Shown here piece after piece: positions 26,342 to 34,804 of a stretch of DNA of 64,000 nt (position 1 is its first letter; the number at the start of each line of letters is the position of its first letter). The DNA comes from Peteryoungia aggregata LMG 23059 (GTDB taxonomy: Bacteria > Pseudomonadota > Alphaproteobacteria > Rhizobiales > Rhizobiaceae). Made by a program: the position numbers and the translations under genes. The stretch lies in the NCBI RefSeq assembly GCF_030814435.1, contig NZ_JAUSUW010000001.1:248001-312000 (forward strand), given 5' to 3'. The notes below the pieces were generated by a model that made no database searches, had not been told where the DNA came from, and was given only the letters and a program-made list of their open reading frames with translations.

Positions 26342-27184
26342 ATGAAACTGATGCGCGTCGGCCCGCTCGGCCAGGAAAAGCCTGCGATCCTCGACAAGGA
26401 TGGCAAGATCCGTGACCTCTCAGCCCATGTGACCGATATCGGCGGCGCTGCCATTTCGCCGGAAGGTCTGGCGAAGATTGCAGCCCTGGATCTCGCCTCG
26501 CTGCCAGAAATCGCCGCCGAGCGCATCGGCGCCTGCGTCTCTGGCACCGGCAAATTCATCTGCATCGGTCTCAACTATTCCGACCACGCCGCCGAAACCG
26601 GCGCTGCCGTCCCGCCGGAGCCTGTCATCTTCATGAAGGCGACCTCGGCCATCTGCGGTCCGAACGACGACGTTCTGATCCCGCGCACCTCGGAAAAGAC
26701 CGACTGGGAAGTCGAACTCGGCGTCGTCATCGGCAAGACCGCAAAATATGTCTCGGAAGCCGACGCCATGGACTACGTCGCCGGCTACTGCGTCTCCCAC
26801 GACGTCTCCGAACGCGCCTTCCAGACGGAACGCGCGGGCCAGTGGACCAAGGGAAAATCCTGCGACACCTTCGGCCCGATCGGCCCCTGGCTCGTCACCA
26901 AGGATGAAATCGCAGATCCGCAGAACCTCAAGATGTGGCTCTCGGTCAATGGCAAGATGATGCAGGACGGCTCGTCGAAGACCATGGTCTATGGCATCGC
27001 CCACCTCGTTTCCTATCTCAGCCAGTTCATGAGCCTGCATCCCGGCGACGTCATTTCCACCGGCACCCCTCCGGGCGTCGGCCTCGGCATGAAGCCACCG
27101 CAGTTCCTCAAGGCCGGCGATGTAGTCGAGCTCGGCATCGAAGGCCTCGGCACGCAGAAGCAGACGTTCAAGGCGGATGTCTGA
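26342..27184 (+). CDS. fumarylacetoacetate hydrolase-family protein (2,4-diketo-3-deoxy-L-fuconate hydrolase-like)
   Basis: 280-aa FAH-fold enzyme that cleaves C-C bonds of diketo acids using a divalent metal. Motifs include GKFICIGLNYSDHAAE, PVIFMKATSAICGPND, DWEVELGVVIG (metal glutamates), the C-terminal STGTPPGVGLGMKPP and GDVVELGIEGLG. Together with the SDR it gives the last two steps of non-phosphorylative L-fucose breakdown to pyruvate and lactate; similar proteins are often labelled ureidoglycolate lyase. No dehydratase or transporter for that route is in the window. Confidence 0.88.
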   Translation: MKLMRVGPLGQEKPAILDKDGKIRDLSAHVTDIGGAAISPEGLAKIAALDLASLPEIAAERIGACVSGTGKFICIGLNYSDHAAETGAAVPPEPVIFMKATSAICGPNDDVLIPRTSEKTDWEVELGVVIGKTAKYVSEADAMDYVAGYCVSHDVSERAFQTERAGQWTKGKSCDTFGPIGPWLVTKDEIADPQNLKMWLSVNGKMMQDGSSKTMVYGIAHLVSYLSQFMSLHPGDVISTGTPPGVGLGMKPPQFLKAGDVVELGIEGLGTQKQTFKADV

Positions 27185-27200
27185 GTTGAACTAGCCAAAA

Positions 27201-27232
27201 CTGCGGTCTTCGCGGAATATCGAAGACCGCAG
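27201..27232 (+). terminator. perfect hairpin after the FAH-family gene
   Basis: 12-base stem CTGCGGTCTTCG with an 8-base loop, 16 bases after the stop codon. No T-tract follows, so it may be a weak terminator or a 3'-end stabiliser separating the sugar-acid operon from the unknown pair. Confidence 0.5.
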
Positions 27233-27290
27233 ATACACCACCTTGAGTTTAGAAACAGTTAGACTAGGCTACCCAACACGGGGGAAGTCA

Positions 27291-27743
27291 ATGTCAGAAC
27301 TGGATATATCGGAACAAGAAGCAGAGTACCTTCTGCAATTACCGAAGATCGCCGAGACGACCGAGCCGGTGGAATTGCCAGATTTGGGTGGCAGAACTGA
27401 CATTCCACTCGTGAGCGATGACGGCAGAGAAGAATTTGTGGTGTCTTTCACCAGGTCGTCAATTTCGCTAACAAAGCGCAACCATCATCTGCGGGCACGT
27501 AAGGTCATCGGACTTGCCCGCCTCGACTTGGATGGGCCGCCCCACAGAAATCCAGATGGGCAAGAGATCGGACCACGGCACCTGCATATCTACCGGGAAG
27601 GCTACCGGCTGAAGTTTGCGATTGAAGTTCCCCTCGACAAATTTGGTGATCTCGATAATGCATTGAGAACGCTGGAAGACTTTTTGACATACTGTGGCGT
27701 CAAAAAGCTGCCGGAATTTTCACGAGGCTTGTTTAGCAAATGA
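27291..27743 (+). CDS. unknown protein, DUF6978-like
   Basis: 150-aa soluble protein with no signal peptide or membrane segment. It reads as an acidic N-terminal tail (SELDISEQEAEYLLQLPKI) followed by a compact beta-rich domain with conserved-looking HHLRARKVIGLARLDLDGPPH and ending HIYREGYRLKFAIEVPL and a helical tail. I associate this layout with DUF6978 proteins, from memory. ATG 27291 has GGGGGAAG just before it. It overlaps the next gene by 4 bases (ATGA), so the two are co-translated. Base composition is clearly AT-richer than the neighbours, suggesting acquisition. Confidence 0.75.
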   Translation: MSELDISEQEAEYLLQLPKIAETTEPVELPDLGGRTDIPLVSDDGREEFVVSFTRSSISLTKRNHHLRARKVIGLARLDLDGPPHRNPDGQEIGPRHLHIYREGYRLKFAIEVPLDKFGDLDNALRTLEDFLTYCGVKKLPEFSRGLFSK

Positions 27744-28501
27744 GCGAGATTGACGGCCTGATCGATAGATATCATTCGTGGTTACGCGACAAGTCTGCTT
27801 GGCGCACCGTGGATCGCTGGACGGAGATCACTGCACCCTACCTCGACAGGAACAACGACTACCTGCAACTATATCTTAGGAAATCGGATGATGGCTTCAT
27901 TCTTACCGACGATGGTGAGACGATTCAGGGACTTCTCGCTGAAGGCTGCACTTTAGATAGCCCAAAACGGCAAACGCTATTGCGAACCACGTTAGCGGGC
28001 TACGGGGTCCACGAAGAAAAGGGCAAGCTAACAGTTAGAGCAACCTTAGACAATTTCGCACTCAAAAAGCATTCACTAGTGCAAGCGATGCTTGCTGTAG
28101 GCGATATGTTCTACCTAGCAGAGCCTCACATTGTGAGCCTGTTCATGGAAGACGTAAAAACGTGGCTAGACGAAATAGACGTTCGATACTCTGAAAACAT
28201 TTCTTTCGTCGGCAAGAGCGGATACGCCAGAAAATTTGACTTCCTAATACCGAAGTCAAAAACAGCGCCAGAGAGAATCATAAAGACGATAAATAACCCG
28301 GCGAGACATGCAGCCGATTCGATAATAATGGATTGGATCGACACAAAAGAATCTCGGAAAGAAGACGCCAAACTGTACGCCTTTGTTAATGACAACGATC
28401 GAAAAATATCGAGCACAGTGATTGACGCGCTAGAAAGCTACGACATCTCCTCTGTTGTTTGGAGCAATAGAAATTCAGCACGGGCAGCACTGGCCGCATA
28501 A
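27740..28501 (+). CDS. unknown protein with DUF1828- and DUF1829-like halves
   Basis: 253-aa protein. Residues about 25-120 (TPYLDRNNDYLQLYLRK-like region, then DDGFILTDDGETIQGLLAEG) match the DUF1828 pattern, and about 150-245 (FVGKSGYARKFDFLIPKSK, then YAFVNDNDRKISSTVIDALE) match DUF1829, a pair known to occur in one polypeptide. No function is established. The C-terminal half has a basic, restriction-endonuclease-like alternation (KFDFLIPK) that could be a degraded nuclease fold, but this is a guess. AT-rich codon use and coupling to the upstream gene mark a mobile two-gene module. Confidence 0.75.
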   Translation: MSEIDGLIDRYHSWLRDKSAWRTVDRWTEITAPYLDRNNDYLQLYLRKSDDGFILTDDGETIQGLLAEGCTLDSPKRQTLLRTTLAGYGVHEEKGKLTVRATLDNFALKKHSLVQAMLAVGDMFYLAEPHIVSLFMEDVKTWLDEIDVRYSENISFVGKSGYARKFDFLIPKSKTAPERIIKTINNPARHAADSIIMDWIDTKESRKEDAKLYAFVNDNDRKISSTVIDALESYDISSVVWSNRNSARAALAA

Positions 28502-28520
28502 GCACATCTGATAAGCTTTT

Positions 28521-28549
28521 AAAAAAGCCGGGCGTCACCACCCGGCTTT
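28521..28549 (-). terminator. rho-independent terminator of pntAB (possibly bidirectional)
   Basis: Stem GCCGGG with 8-base loop flanked by AAAAAA on the plus-strand left side, which reads as a T6 run after the stem on the minus strand. It lies about 25 bases beyond the pntB stop and also just after the plus-strand DUF1828 gene, so it may serve both. Confidence 0.8.
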
Positions 28550-28572
28550 AAAGCTCAGATCTGATCCGAAGC

Positions 28573-30072
28573 TTACTTGATCAACGGCAGGATGCTGTCG
28601 ATCGACTTCTTCGCGTCACCGTAGAACATGCGCGTATTCTCCTTGTAGAACAGCGGGTTCTCGATGCCGGAGTAACCGGTGCCCTGGCCGCGTTTGGAGA
28701 CGAAGACCTGCTTTGCCTTCCACACTTCCAGAACCGGCATGCCAGCGATCGGCGAGTTCGGGTCTTCCTGGGCGGCCGGGTTGACGATGTCGTTCGAGCC
28801 GATGACGATGACGACATCCGTCTCGGGGAAGTCCTCGTTGATCTCGTCCATTTCCAGAACGATATCGTAGGGCACCTTGGCTTCGGCGAGCAGTACGTTC
28901 ATGTGACCCGGCAGGCGACCGGCGACCGGATGGATCGCGAAGCGCACCGTCTTGCCGGCAGCACGCAGCTTGCGGGTCAGCTCCGAGACCGTTTGTTGCG
29001 CCTGCGCGACCGCCATGCCGTAGCCGGGAACGATGATGACGCTGTCGGCATCGTTCAGGGCATTGGCAACACCGTCGCCGTCGATGGCGATCTGCTCGCC
29101 CACGACTTCCATCTGCGGTCCGGTCGTGCCGCCAAAGCCGCCGAGGATGACCGAGACGAAGCTGCGGTTCATCGCCTTGCACATGATGTAGGAAAGGATC
29201 GCACCGGACGAACCGACGAGCGCGCCGACGACGATCAAGAGATCGTTCGACAGCGAGAAGCCGATGGCTGCTGCCGCCCAGCCGGAATAGCTGTTGAGCA
29301 TGGAGACGACGACCGGCATGTCGGCACCGCCGATGCCCATGATCAGGTGGTAGCCGATGAAGAGCGCCAGAAGCGTCATCAGGATCAGCGTCCAGCTGCC
29401 CGCACCCTGGAAATAGAGGATCAGCAGGATCAGCGAGCCGAGGGCGGCAGCCGCATTCAACATGTGACCGCCCGGCAGCTGCTTGGCCGTCGTATCGACC
29501 TTGCCGGCAAGCTTGCCATACGCGACGACCGAACCGGTAAAGGTGATGGCTCCGATGAAGACGCCGAGGAAGACCTCGATCTTCAGGACCGCAATCTCGG
29601 CTCCGGTCTTCTCGGCAATCTTGAGGGCAAAGCCGGCGAATTCGCCAAACAATGTCGTCTGCCCGGCCTGCGCGGCACAGGCAACGGCGCTGAGCGGCCC
29701 GCAGGTCATCAGCCCCGCATCCGAAAGCGTGCTGGCAATGCGCCACATCTCGATTTCGGCATTGAAACCGATGAAGACGGCGGCAAGACCAACCAGCGAA
29801 TGCATGGCGGCCACAAGCTGCGGCATTTCCGTCATCTGGACGCGCTGGGCTACAACCCAGCCGATGCCGCCGCCGATCGCGATCATGACCAAAGAGACGA
29901 ACCAGTTGCCGGCACCGGGGCCGAGAAGCGTCGCGATGACGGCAAGCGCCATGCCTGCTATGCCATACCAGACCGCGCGCTTGGCGCTTTCCTGGCCTGA
30001 AAGCCCGCCCAGCGACAGGATGAAGAGAACGGCTGCGACGACATAGGCCGCTGTGGTGAATCCGTATTCCAT
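28573..30072 (-). CDS. pntB: NAD(P) transhydrogenase subunit beta
   Basis: Membrane subunit of the proton-translocating transhydrogenase that uses the proton gradient to make NADPH from NADH. The 499-aa protein has about nine membrane helices followed by the NADP-binding domain III with [41 protein letters not shown] and the C-terminal [10 protein letters not shown]. It lies 21 bases downstream of pntA. Length and domain order are normal. Confidence 0.96.
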   Translation of the reverse strand: MEYGFTTAAYVVAAVLFILSLGGLSGQESAKRAVWYGIAGMALAVIATLLGPGAGNWFVSLVMIAIGGGIGWVVAQRVQMTEMPQLVAAMHSLVGLAAVFIGFNAEIEMWRIASTLSDAGLMTCGPLSAVACAAQAGQTTLFGEFAGFALKIAEKTGAEIAVLKIEVFLGVFIGAITFTGSVVAYGKLAGKVDTTAKQLPGGHMLNAAAALGSLILLILYFQGAGSWTLILMTLLALFIGYHLIMGIGGADMPVVVSMLNSYSGWAAAAIGFSLSNDLLIVVGALVGSSGAILSYIMCKAMNRSFVSVILGGFGGTTGPQMEVVGEQIAIDGDGVANALNDADSVIIVPGYGMAVAQAQQTVSELTRKLRAAGKTVRFAIHPVAGRLPGHMNVLLAEAKVPYDIVLEMDEINEDFPETDVVIVIGSNDIVNPAAQEDPNSPIAGMPVLEVWKAKQVFVSKRGQGTGYSGIENPLFYKENTRMFYGDAKKSIDSILPLIK

Positions 30073-30093
30073 GTGTGTGTCCCCTCCCCTAAC

Positions 30094-31671
30094 TCAAGAC
30101 TTCTGGAACATGGCGAGCATACGCCGGGTGACCATGAAACCACCGAAGATGTTGATGCCGGCCATCAGGACCGAAAGCGCGCCGAGAATGATCACCAGGA
30201 AATTGCCGGATCCGATCTGCATCAGGGCACCCAGAATGATGATCGAGGAGATGGCATTGGTGATCGCCATCAGCGGCGTGTGAAGCGAGTGGCTGACATT
30301 CCAGATGACCTGGAAGCCGACGAAGCAGGCGAGCACGAAGACGATGAAATGGTTCATGAAGCTCACCGGCGCATAGAGACCGGCGAGCAGGATGAGTGCG
30401 CCACCACCGGCCAGCATCGCCACCTGACTCTTGGTCTGCGCCTTGAAGGCGGCGATCTCCTGTTCGCGCTTTTCTTCCCGCGTCAGTTCCTTCGCCTTTT
30501 CCTTCGGTTTCGCGGCAGCAATCGCCTGGATCTTCGGCGGCGGCGGTGGGAAGGTGATCTCGCCGTCCTTGGTGACGGTCGCGCCACGGATGACATCGTC
30601 TTCCATGTTGTGCACGACGACGCCGTCCTTGGCCGGCGTCAGATCCGTCATCATGTGGCGGATATTGGTCGAGTAAAGCGTCGAGGACTGCGCCGCCATC
30701 CGGCTCGGGAAGTCGGTATAGCCGACTATGGTCACGCCATTGTCGGAAACGATCTTCTGGTCAGGAACCGTCAAGTCACAGTTACCGCCACGCTCGGCGG
30801 CGAGGTCGACAACAACAGAGCCGGGCTTCATCGCAGCCACCATGTCGGCGAGCCACAGCTTCGGTGCATCACGACCGGGGATCAGCGCCGTGGTGATGAC
30901 GATGTCGATCTCAGGCGCCAGTTCGCGGAACTTGGCAAGCTGCTTCTCGCGGAATTCCGGCGAGGACGGCGCAGCGTAACCACCGGTGGCTGCTCCATCC
31001 TGGGCGGCTTCGAATTCGAGGAAGACGAACTGCGCACCCATGCTCTCGATCTGCTCGGCGACCTCAGGGCGAACGTCGAAGGCATAGGTGATCGCACCGA
31101 GCGAAGTCGCCGTGCCGATCGCGGCCAGACCCGCGACACCCGCACCGATGACCAGCACCTTGGCCGGCGGCACCTTGCCGGCAGCGGTCACCTGGCCGGT
31201 GAAGAAGCGGCCGAAATTGTTGCCAGCCTCGATGACAGCGCGATAGCCGGCGATATTCGCCATCGACGACAGCGCATCCATCTTCTGGGCGCGCGAGATG
31301 CGCGGGACCATGTCCATGGCAACGACGGTCGCGCCCTTGGCTTTGGCCTGCTCCAAGAGGGCCGAGTTCTGGGCCGGATAGAAGAAGGAGATCAGCGTCT
31401 TGCCGGGGCCGAGACGATCGACTTCGGATGTCTCCGGCGGCCGCACCTTGGCAATGATGTCGGCCGTCTCGAAGAGGGCGGCAGCCGTCTCGACGACGGT
31501 CACGCCAGCGGCGCGATAGGCGTCGTCCGACAAGCCCGCGGCCTTGCCGGCGCCGCTTTCGATGACACACTCATAGCCGAGCTTCTGCAGTTGCGTGGCG
31601 CTGTCCGGCGTCATCGCGACGCGGGCCTCGCCGGCGTAAATCTCCCTTGGCGATCCGATCTTCAATCCCAT
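30094..31671 (-). CDS. pntA: NAD(P) transhydrogenase subunit alpha (unsplit)
   Basis: 525-aa subunit with the NAD-binding domain I ([18 protein letters not shown] at the N-terminus, [18 protein letters not shown] near 175, RGGNCDLT) joined by a Pro/Lys/Glu-rich linker at about 390-430 to four C-terminal membrane helices. Many alphaproteobacteria split these parts into PntAA and PntAB; here they are one gene, as in E. coli. ATG 31671 is chosen on homology and a GGAG 8 bases upstream; a longer in-frame extension to 31842 is low complexity and unlikely. Confidence 0.95.
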   Translation of the reverse strand: MGLKIGSPREIYAGEARVAMTPDSATQLQKLGYECVIESGAGKAAGLSDDAYRAAGVTVVETAAALFETADIIAKVRPPETSEVDRLGPGKTLISFFYPAQNSALLEQAKAKGATVVAMDMVPRISRAQKMDALSSMANIAGYRAVIEAGNNFGRFFTGQVTAAGKVPPAKVLVIGAGVAGLAAIGTATSLGAITYAFDVRPEVAEQIESMGAQFVFLEFEAAQDGAATGGYAAPSSPEFREKQLAKFRELAPEIDIVITTALIPGRDAPKLWLADMVAAMKPGSVVVDLAAERGGNCDLTVPDQKIVSDNGVTIVGYTDFPSRMAAQSSTLYSTNIRHMMTDLTPAKDGVVVHNMEDDVIRGATVTKDGEITFPPPPPKIQAIAAAKPKEKAKELTREEKREQEIAAFKAQTKSQVAMLAGGGALILLAGLYAPVSFMNHFIVFVLACFVGFQVIWNVSHSLHTPLMAITNAISSIIILGALMQIGSGNFLVIILGALSVLMAGINIFGGFMVTRRMLAMFQKS

Positions 31672-31867
31672 CTCCCTAACTCCGTTCGAACGGGCAAACC
31701 TCAGTCCCTCGCCTAAAGTCGAAGGACGCTCCGATGGCGGACACGAGCAGAAGCGAGGTCGCCTGTCTAGTCCAGCTTTCAGGACAAGTGACGGTTTTAG
31801 GCGATGGCACGTCGGCTTAAACCGATTTTTGTTGCGCCGCACAATATCGACGCCTTTGCCCCGAGAG

Positions 31868-31892
31868 GGAACAATTGCGGCAAGTCACTGTT
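31868..31892 (+). promoter_or_regulatory. sigma-EcfG-type promoter (near consensus)
   Basis: GGAAC at 31868-31872 and TGTT at 31889-31892 with 16 bases between them; consensus is GGAAC-N16/17-CGTT. It ends 30 bases before the DUF1328 gene, as expected for a general stress response member. Confidence 0.6.
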
Positions 31893-31922
31893 TCCCCATG
31901 GAACAATGCAAGGGAGACACGC

Positions 31923-32087
31923 ATGCTACAATGGATCCTCATCCTCCTTCTCATCGCCGCCGTTGCCAGCCTTCTCGGTTTTCGCGGCGTCGCAGGAGCC
32001 TCGGTCGGGATCGCCAAGATCCTGATCTTCATCGTATTGATCGTGATCATCATCGCGCTGTTTACCGGCGTGCTCATCGTCGCATGA
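31923..32087 (+). CDS. DUF1328 (YtjA-like) small membrane protein
   Basis: 54-aa protein made of two hydrophobic helices (MLQWILILLLIAAVASLLGF, then IAKILIFIVLIVIIIALFTG) separated by the family signature GVAGASVGIAK. Function unknown; members are stress-induced in many proteobacteria. AGGGAGA precedes ATG 31923 and an EcfG-type promoter lies just upstream. A paralog with the same signature is at 34366. Confidence 0.88.
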   Translation: MLQWILILLLIAAVASLLGFRGVAGASVGIAKILIFIVLIVIIIALFTGVLIVA

Positions 32088-32108
32088 CATCAGGTCTGGA
32101 ACGACAAG

Positions 32109-32142
32109 GCCCGCCGTGAAGCGGTCACGGCGGGCTTTCTTC
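32109..32142 (+). terminator. rho-independent terminator
   Basis: 11-base stem GCCCGCCGTGA with a 5-base loop followed by TTTCTTCTT, 21 bases after the DUF1328 stop. It separates this gene from the convergent Crp/Fnr gene. Confidence 0.85.
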
Positions 32143-32165
32143 TTGGCCATGCATGGCTTGCATTG

Positions 32166-32921
32166 CTAGATGAAGGGACGGATGCGCGCCTCTCCGGGTG
32201 CCCAGCCAGCAATGTCCTCAAGGCCGCGCGCATTGAGGATCTCGCATCCGCGATCGCGCCACAGGATCAAGCCTCGGTCGGAAAGCTTTTTCAACGTCTT
32301 GTTGGTATGCACGATCGACAGGCCGAGCGTATCGGCAAGATGGCTTTGCGTGATCGGTACATGGCGTCGCTCCTCAGTCACGATGCCGGACACACGTCCC
32401 CGTTCGAACAGGAAGGCGAGAAGATAAGAGGCCCGTTCCAGGGCCGAGCGTCGACCGACACTCAGCAGATGCTCGTCAAGGATCGTTTCTTCCCGCGCGG
32501 CGAGCCAGGTGAGGTCGAAACCAAGTCCCGCGTGACGCTCAAACAGGGAGAACAACCGACTGCGTTCGAAGACACACAGCGTCGTCGGCGTCAGTGCCTC
32601 GACAGAATGCTGCATCTCCGCCATGACCGCGCCCTGCAGCCCGATCATGTCGCCCGGCACCACATAGTTGAGGATCTGCCGCCGACCATCCTCCAGGATC
32701 TTGTAGCGGAAGCCCCAGCCTGACAGGACGGTGTAGAGATGGGCGCTGCGCGCGCCCTCCACCAGCACGGTCGTGCCGGGATCGGCTTGCAGTTCGCCGC
32801 GCTTGAAATTGGAAACGAACTCCAGTTCGGCCTCGGTGAACGGCCGGAATTGCTTCATACGGCGCAGCGGACACTCATAACAACTGACGCGGATCGGATT
32901 GTGACGCGGTTCCGGTGCCAT
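32166..32921 (-). CDS. Crp/Fnr-family transcriptional regulator
   Basis: 251-aa regulator with an N-terminal cyclic-nucleotide-binding-like beta barrel (about 25-140) and a C-terminal winged helix-turn-helix (HVPITQSHLADTLGLSIVHTNKTLKKL). The N-terminal CYECPLR has only two cysteines, so it lacks the four-Cys pattern of an oxygen-sensing Fe-S FNR. ATG 32921 has GAGG 7 bases upstream; ATG 32945, 8 codons earlier, is possible. It borders the stress-response island, but no EcfG-type promoter was found for it. Confidence 0.88.
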   Translation of the reverse strand: MAPEPRHNPIRVSCYECPLRRMKQFRPFTEAELEFVSNFKRGELQADPGTTVLVEGARSAHLYTVLSGWGFRYKILEDGRRQILNYVVPGDMIGLQGAVMAEMQHSVEALTPTTLCVFERSRLFSLFERHAGLGFDLTWLAAREETILDEHLLSVGRRSALERASYLLAFLFERGRVSGIVTEERRHVPITQSHLADTLGLSIVHTNKTLKKLSDRGLILWRDRGCEILNARGLEDIAGWAPGEARIRPFI

Positions 32922-33044
32922 TCGATAACCTCGTTTGGAGGCCATGCTGTTCCGGTATGGAACAAGCGAGGCTTCGACATGTCTTATTTAAATGACGCCC
33001 GTCAGGAGCGGCCTCATAAAGCGCCCCTGACAGAAGGAACTCCC

Positions 33045-33440
33045 ATGTACACACCGCCGCCGCGCGTGCTTGTCGCAGAAAACCAGTATCTGATCGCGAT
33101 GGAGGTGGAGCGGATCCTGCACGACAATCTGGCCTGCAAGGTCAGGATCATACCGATCTCCGGCCTTGCTGAAGAGATCAACGCTGACGCCTATGACGTG
33201 GTGATCCTCGACGCCGCACTCGCAGCCCCCCTCAACGTGGAGCGGGCGACGCTGATCCTGGCGGCCGGTGCCGTGCCCGTGTTTTTCCGGTCCTATGATC
33301 ATTTCCCCGATGCCGGCACGACCGTGTCGTCCTGCCCCATGATCTCGAAACCGCCGCAGCCAGACGAACTGACCGCAGCCGTGCTCGACGCAATGAGTCG
33401 CAAGTCATCAGACGGCAAAGGCCTTCTTGGTGACCGCTGA
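33045..33440 (+). CDS. receiver-like (degenerate response regulator) protein
   Basis: 131-aa stand-alone receiver fold: RVLVAENQYLIAMEVERIL at the N-terminus, the expected phospho-acceptor D56 in VVILDAAL, and a C-terminal MISKPPQPDELTAAV with the conserved Lys. The acidic pair that binds magnesium is E12-N13 instead of two acids, so phosphorylation may be weak or absent. AAGGAA precedes ATG 33045. The 3' end overlaps the convergent ecfG gene by 33 bases. Location in the stress island suggests it modulates phosphate flow to or from PhyR. Confidence 0.75.
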   Translation: MYTPPPRVLVAENQYLIAMEVERILHDNLACKVRIIPISGLAEEINADAYDVVILDAALAAPLNVERATLILAAGAVPVFFRSYDHFPDAGTTVSSCPMISKPPQPDELTAAVLDAMSRKSSDGKGLLGDR

Positions 33441-33977
33441 GCTGTGGGCGTCGGGGCCATAATCGCCCTCGCCGCTGACGCCGAGGATCTCCTGCAGCTT
33501 GTTTCGCGCCCGGTTGATGCGGCTCTTGATGGTGCCGACGGCACAACCGCAGATCTCGGCTGCCTCCTCATAGGCAAACCCGGACGCTCCGACGAGGATG
33601 ATCGCCTCGCGCTGGTCGCTCGGCAGCTGGTCCAGCGCCCGCTTGAAATCCTGCAGGTCGAGCGAACCATATTGCTGCGGATGCGTGGAGAGCTGCGACG
33701 TGAAGATGCCGTCCGTATCGGAGACCTCACGTCCGCGCTTGCGCATCTGCGAGTAGAACTCGTTGCGCAGGATGGTGAACAACCAGGCCTTCATGTTGGT
33801 CCCGGGCTCGAAGTGATCCTGCTTGGCCCAGGCCTTCATGATCGTGTCCTGGACAAGGTCGTCGGCCACGTGATGGCGTCCGGTGAGCGAGACGGCAAAG
33901 GCGCGCAGGTTCGGCAAAGCGGCCAGAAGGTCGCGCTTGAACGCTTTCTCGATCGACAGGGTCTCGTCAGCCATCAT
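33408..33977 (-). CDS. ecfG: ECF sigma factor of the general stress response (EcfG)
   Basis: 189-aa ECF sigma factor with region 2 (HHVADDLVQDTIMKAWAKQD, NMKAWLFTILRNEFYSQMRK) and region 4 (LDQLPSDQREAIILVGASGF, YEEAAEICGCAVGTIKSRINRAR). The RRxxS-like linker and the pairing with nepR put it in the EcfG group. In unstressed cells NepR would hold it; phosphorylated PhyR would release it. The start overlaps the nepR stop by 4 bases, and the operon is preceded by a perfect EcfG promoter, i.e. it is autoregulated. The homolog in Sinorhizobium is called rpoE2. Confidence 0.93.
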   Translation of the reverse strand: MMADETLSIEKAFKRDLLAALPNLRAFAVSLTGRHHVADDLVQDTIMKAWAKQDHFEPGTNMKAWLFTILRNEFYSQMRKRGREVSDTDGIFTSQLSTHPQQYGSLDLQDFKRALDQLPSDQREAIILVGASGFAYEEAAEICGCAVGTIKSRINRARNKLQEILGVSGEGDYGPDAHSSAVTKKAFAV

Positions 33978-34183
33978 TGAGCACCATCCTTCATGAGGCT
34001 ACCCTCGCCAGCCTGTCGTTCGGCCACATCCAGCCGCTCCAGAAGCTCGAGAAACCGCTCGGGGATCCCCTCTTCCTGTACCGACTGGTAGTATTCCCGC
34101 AATTGCACGGACACGCCGGGATAAAAGTTGGCCAATCCTGGCTGCGGGTTCGGAACCGGCGCCTTTTTCGAATGTTCTGTCAT
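33974..34183 (-). CDS. nepR: anti-sigma factor NepR (copy 1, paired with ecfG)
   Basis: 69-aa protein with the NepR core LREYYQSVQEEGIPERFLELLERLDVAE, two amphipathic helices that bind EcfG or the sigma-like domain of PhyR. Disordered N- and C-terminal tails are typical. ATG 34183 is chosen because upstream in-frame starts fall in or beyond the promoter. Overlap with ecfG ensures balanced synthesis. A second NepR lies at 38350. Confidence 0.9.
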   Translation of the reverse strand: MTEHSKKAPVPNPQPGLANFYPGVSVQLREYYQSVQEEGIPERFLELLERLDVAERQAGEGSLMKDGAQ

Positions 34184-34217
34184 GAGTTCCAACGGATTTG
34201 AAAAGGTGTCGGCTGAC

Positions 34218-34242
34218 AACGCCCGACAGGCAGGAAGGTTCC
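34218..34242 (-). promoter_or_regulatory. sigma-EcfG promoter of nepR-ecfG
   Basis: On the minus strand GGAAC (34242-34238) and CGTT (34221-34218) are separated by exactly 16 bases. The -10 element is 34 bases upstream of the nepR ATG. This gives positive autoregulation of the sigma factor. Confidence 0.85.
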
Positions 34243-34310
34243 CGCGCGGCAAATGTTTTTGTCGCTCGCTTCGGTTGCTGGCCGGGCAGCTCCCCGAAAT
34301 GGAAACCGAT

Positions 34311-34335
34311 GGAACAAAGCATGCCAGGCAACGTT
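34311..34335 (+). promoter_or_regulatory. sigma-EcfG promoter of second DUF1328 gene
   Basis: GGAAC at 34311-34315 and CGTT at 34332-34335 with a 16-base spacer, 30 bases before ATG 34366. Perfect match to the consensus. Confidence 0.85.
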
Positions 34336-34365
34336 GTTCGGGCATCGAAAATGGGAGAAGCCATC

Positions 34366-34530
34366 ATGTTATACTATGCCCTCGTCTTTCTCGTCGTCGC
34401 CTTGATCGCCGGCGTGCTCGGCTTCGGCGGCATTGCCGGGGCGTCTGCCGGGATCGCCAAGATCCTTTTCGGCATCTTTATCATTCTCTTTCTCGTTTCG
34501 CTGGCGATGCGTCTGTTCCGACAGGCGTGA
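34366..34530 (+). CDS. DUF1328 (YtjA-like) small membrane protein, second copy
   Basis: 54-aa paralog of the protein at 31923: hydrophobic helix [19 protein letters not shown], signature [15 protein letters not shown], second helix and a basic end RLFRQA. GGGAGAAG precedes ATG 34366. Directly behind a perfect EcfG promoter, so a member of the stress regulon. Confidence 0.88.
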   Translation: MLYYALVFLVVALIAGVLGFGGIAGASAGIAKILFGIFIILFLVSLAMRLFRQA

Positions 34531-34612
34531 CGCAGCGTCGCCGAGCAAAGCGAGGCCGCGAGGGACACGGTCTTGCTTTTTGCCGATCTCCAGAGCCAAG
34601 GGCCAGCTGGCG

Positions 34613-34804
34613 TCAGATCACCATCCAGATGACGGAGGCGAACAGGATCGCCAGGATCACGCCGAGTGTGATGACGGTGAAAGACCCATAACGGGGCGGA
34701 ACCTGCGATTCGAGTTCCTGATCGAGGCCTGCCTTTTGCGAGACATGCCGATTTATCTGGTCTACGCGGACGGCCTGCGCTTCAGGCGTGTCGGGCGAAT
34801 TCAT
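34613..34804 (-). CDS. small single-pass membrane protein, unknown
   Basis: 63 aa with a polar N-terminal half (SPDTPEAQAVRVDQINRHV) and a C-terminal membrane helix (VITLGVILAILFASVIWMVI). Its ATG overlaps the stop of the preceding exported-protein gene (ATGA), so it is the second gene of an EcfG-driven pair. No known family recognised. Confidence 0.65.
   Translation of the reverse strand: MNSPDTPEAQAVRVDQINRHVSQKAGLDQELESQVPPRYGSFTVITLGVILAILFASVIWMVI

Noticed and set aside
30073..31716. 547-codon open frame on the plus strand opposite pntA
   Set aside because: Composition shadow of pntA on the other strand; rich in Arg/His/Asp with no domain.
32951..32980. GGAAC upstream of the receiver-like gene as an EcfG promoter
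   Set aside because: The expected position carries TGTC rather than CGTT.
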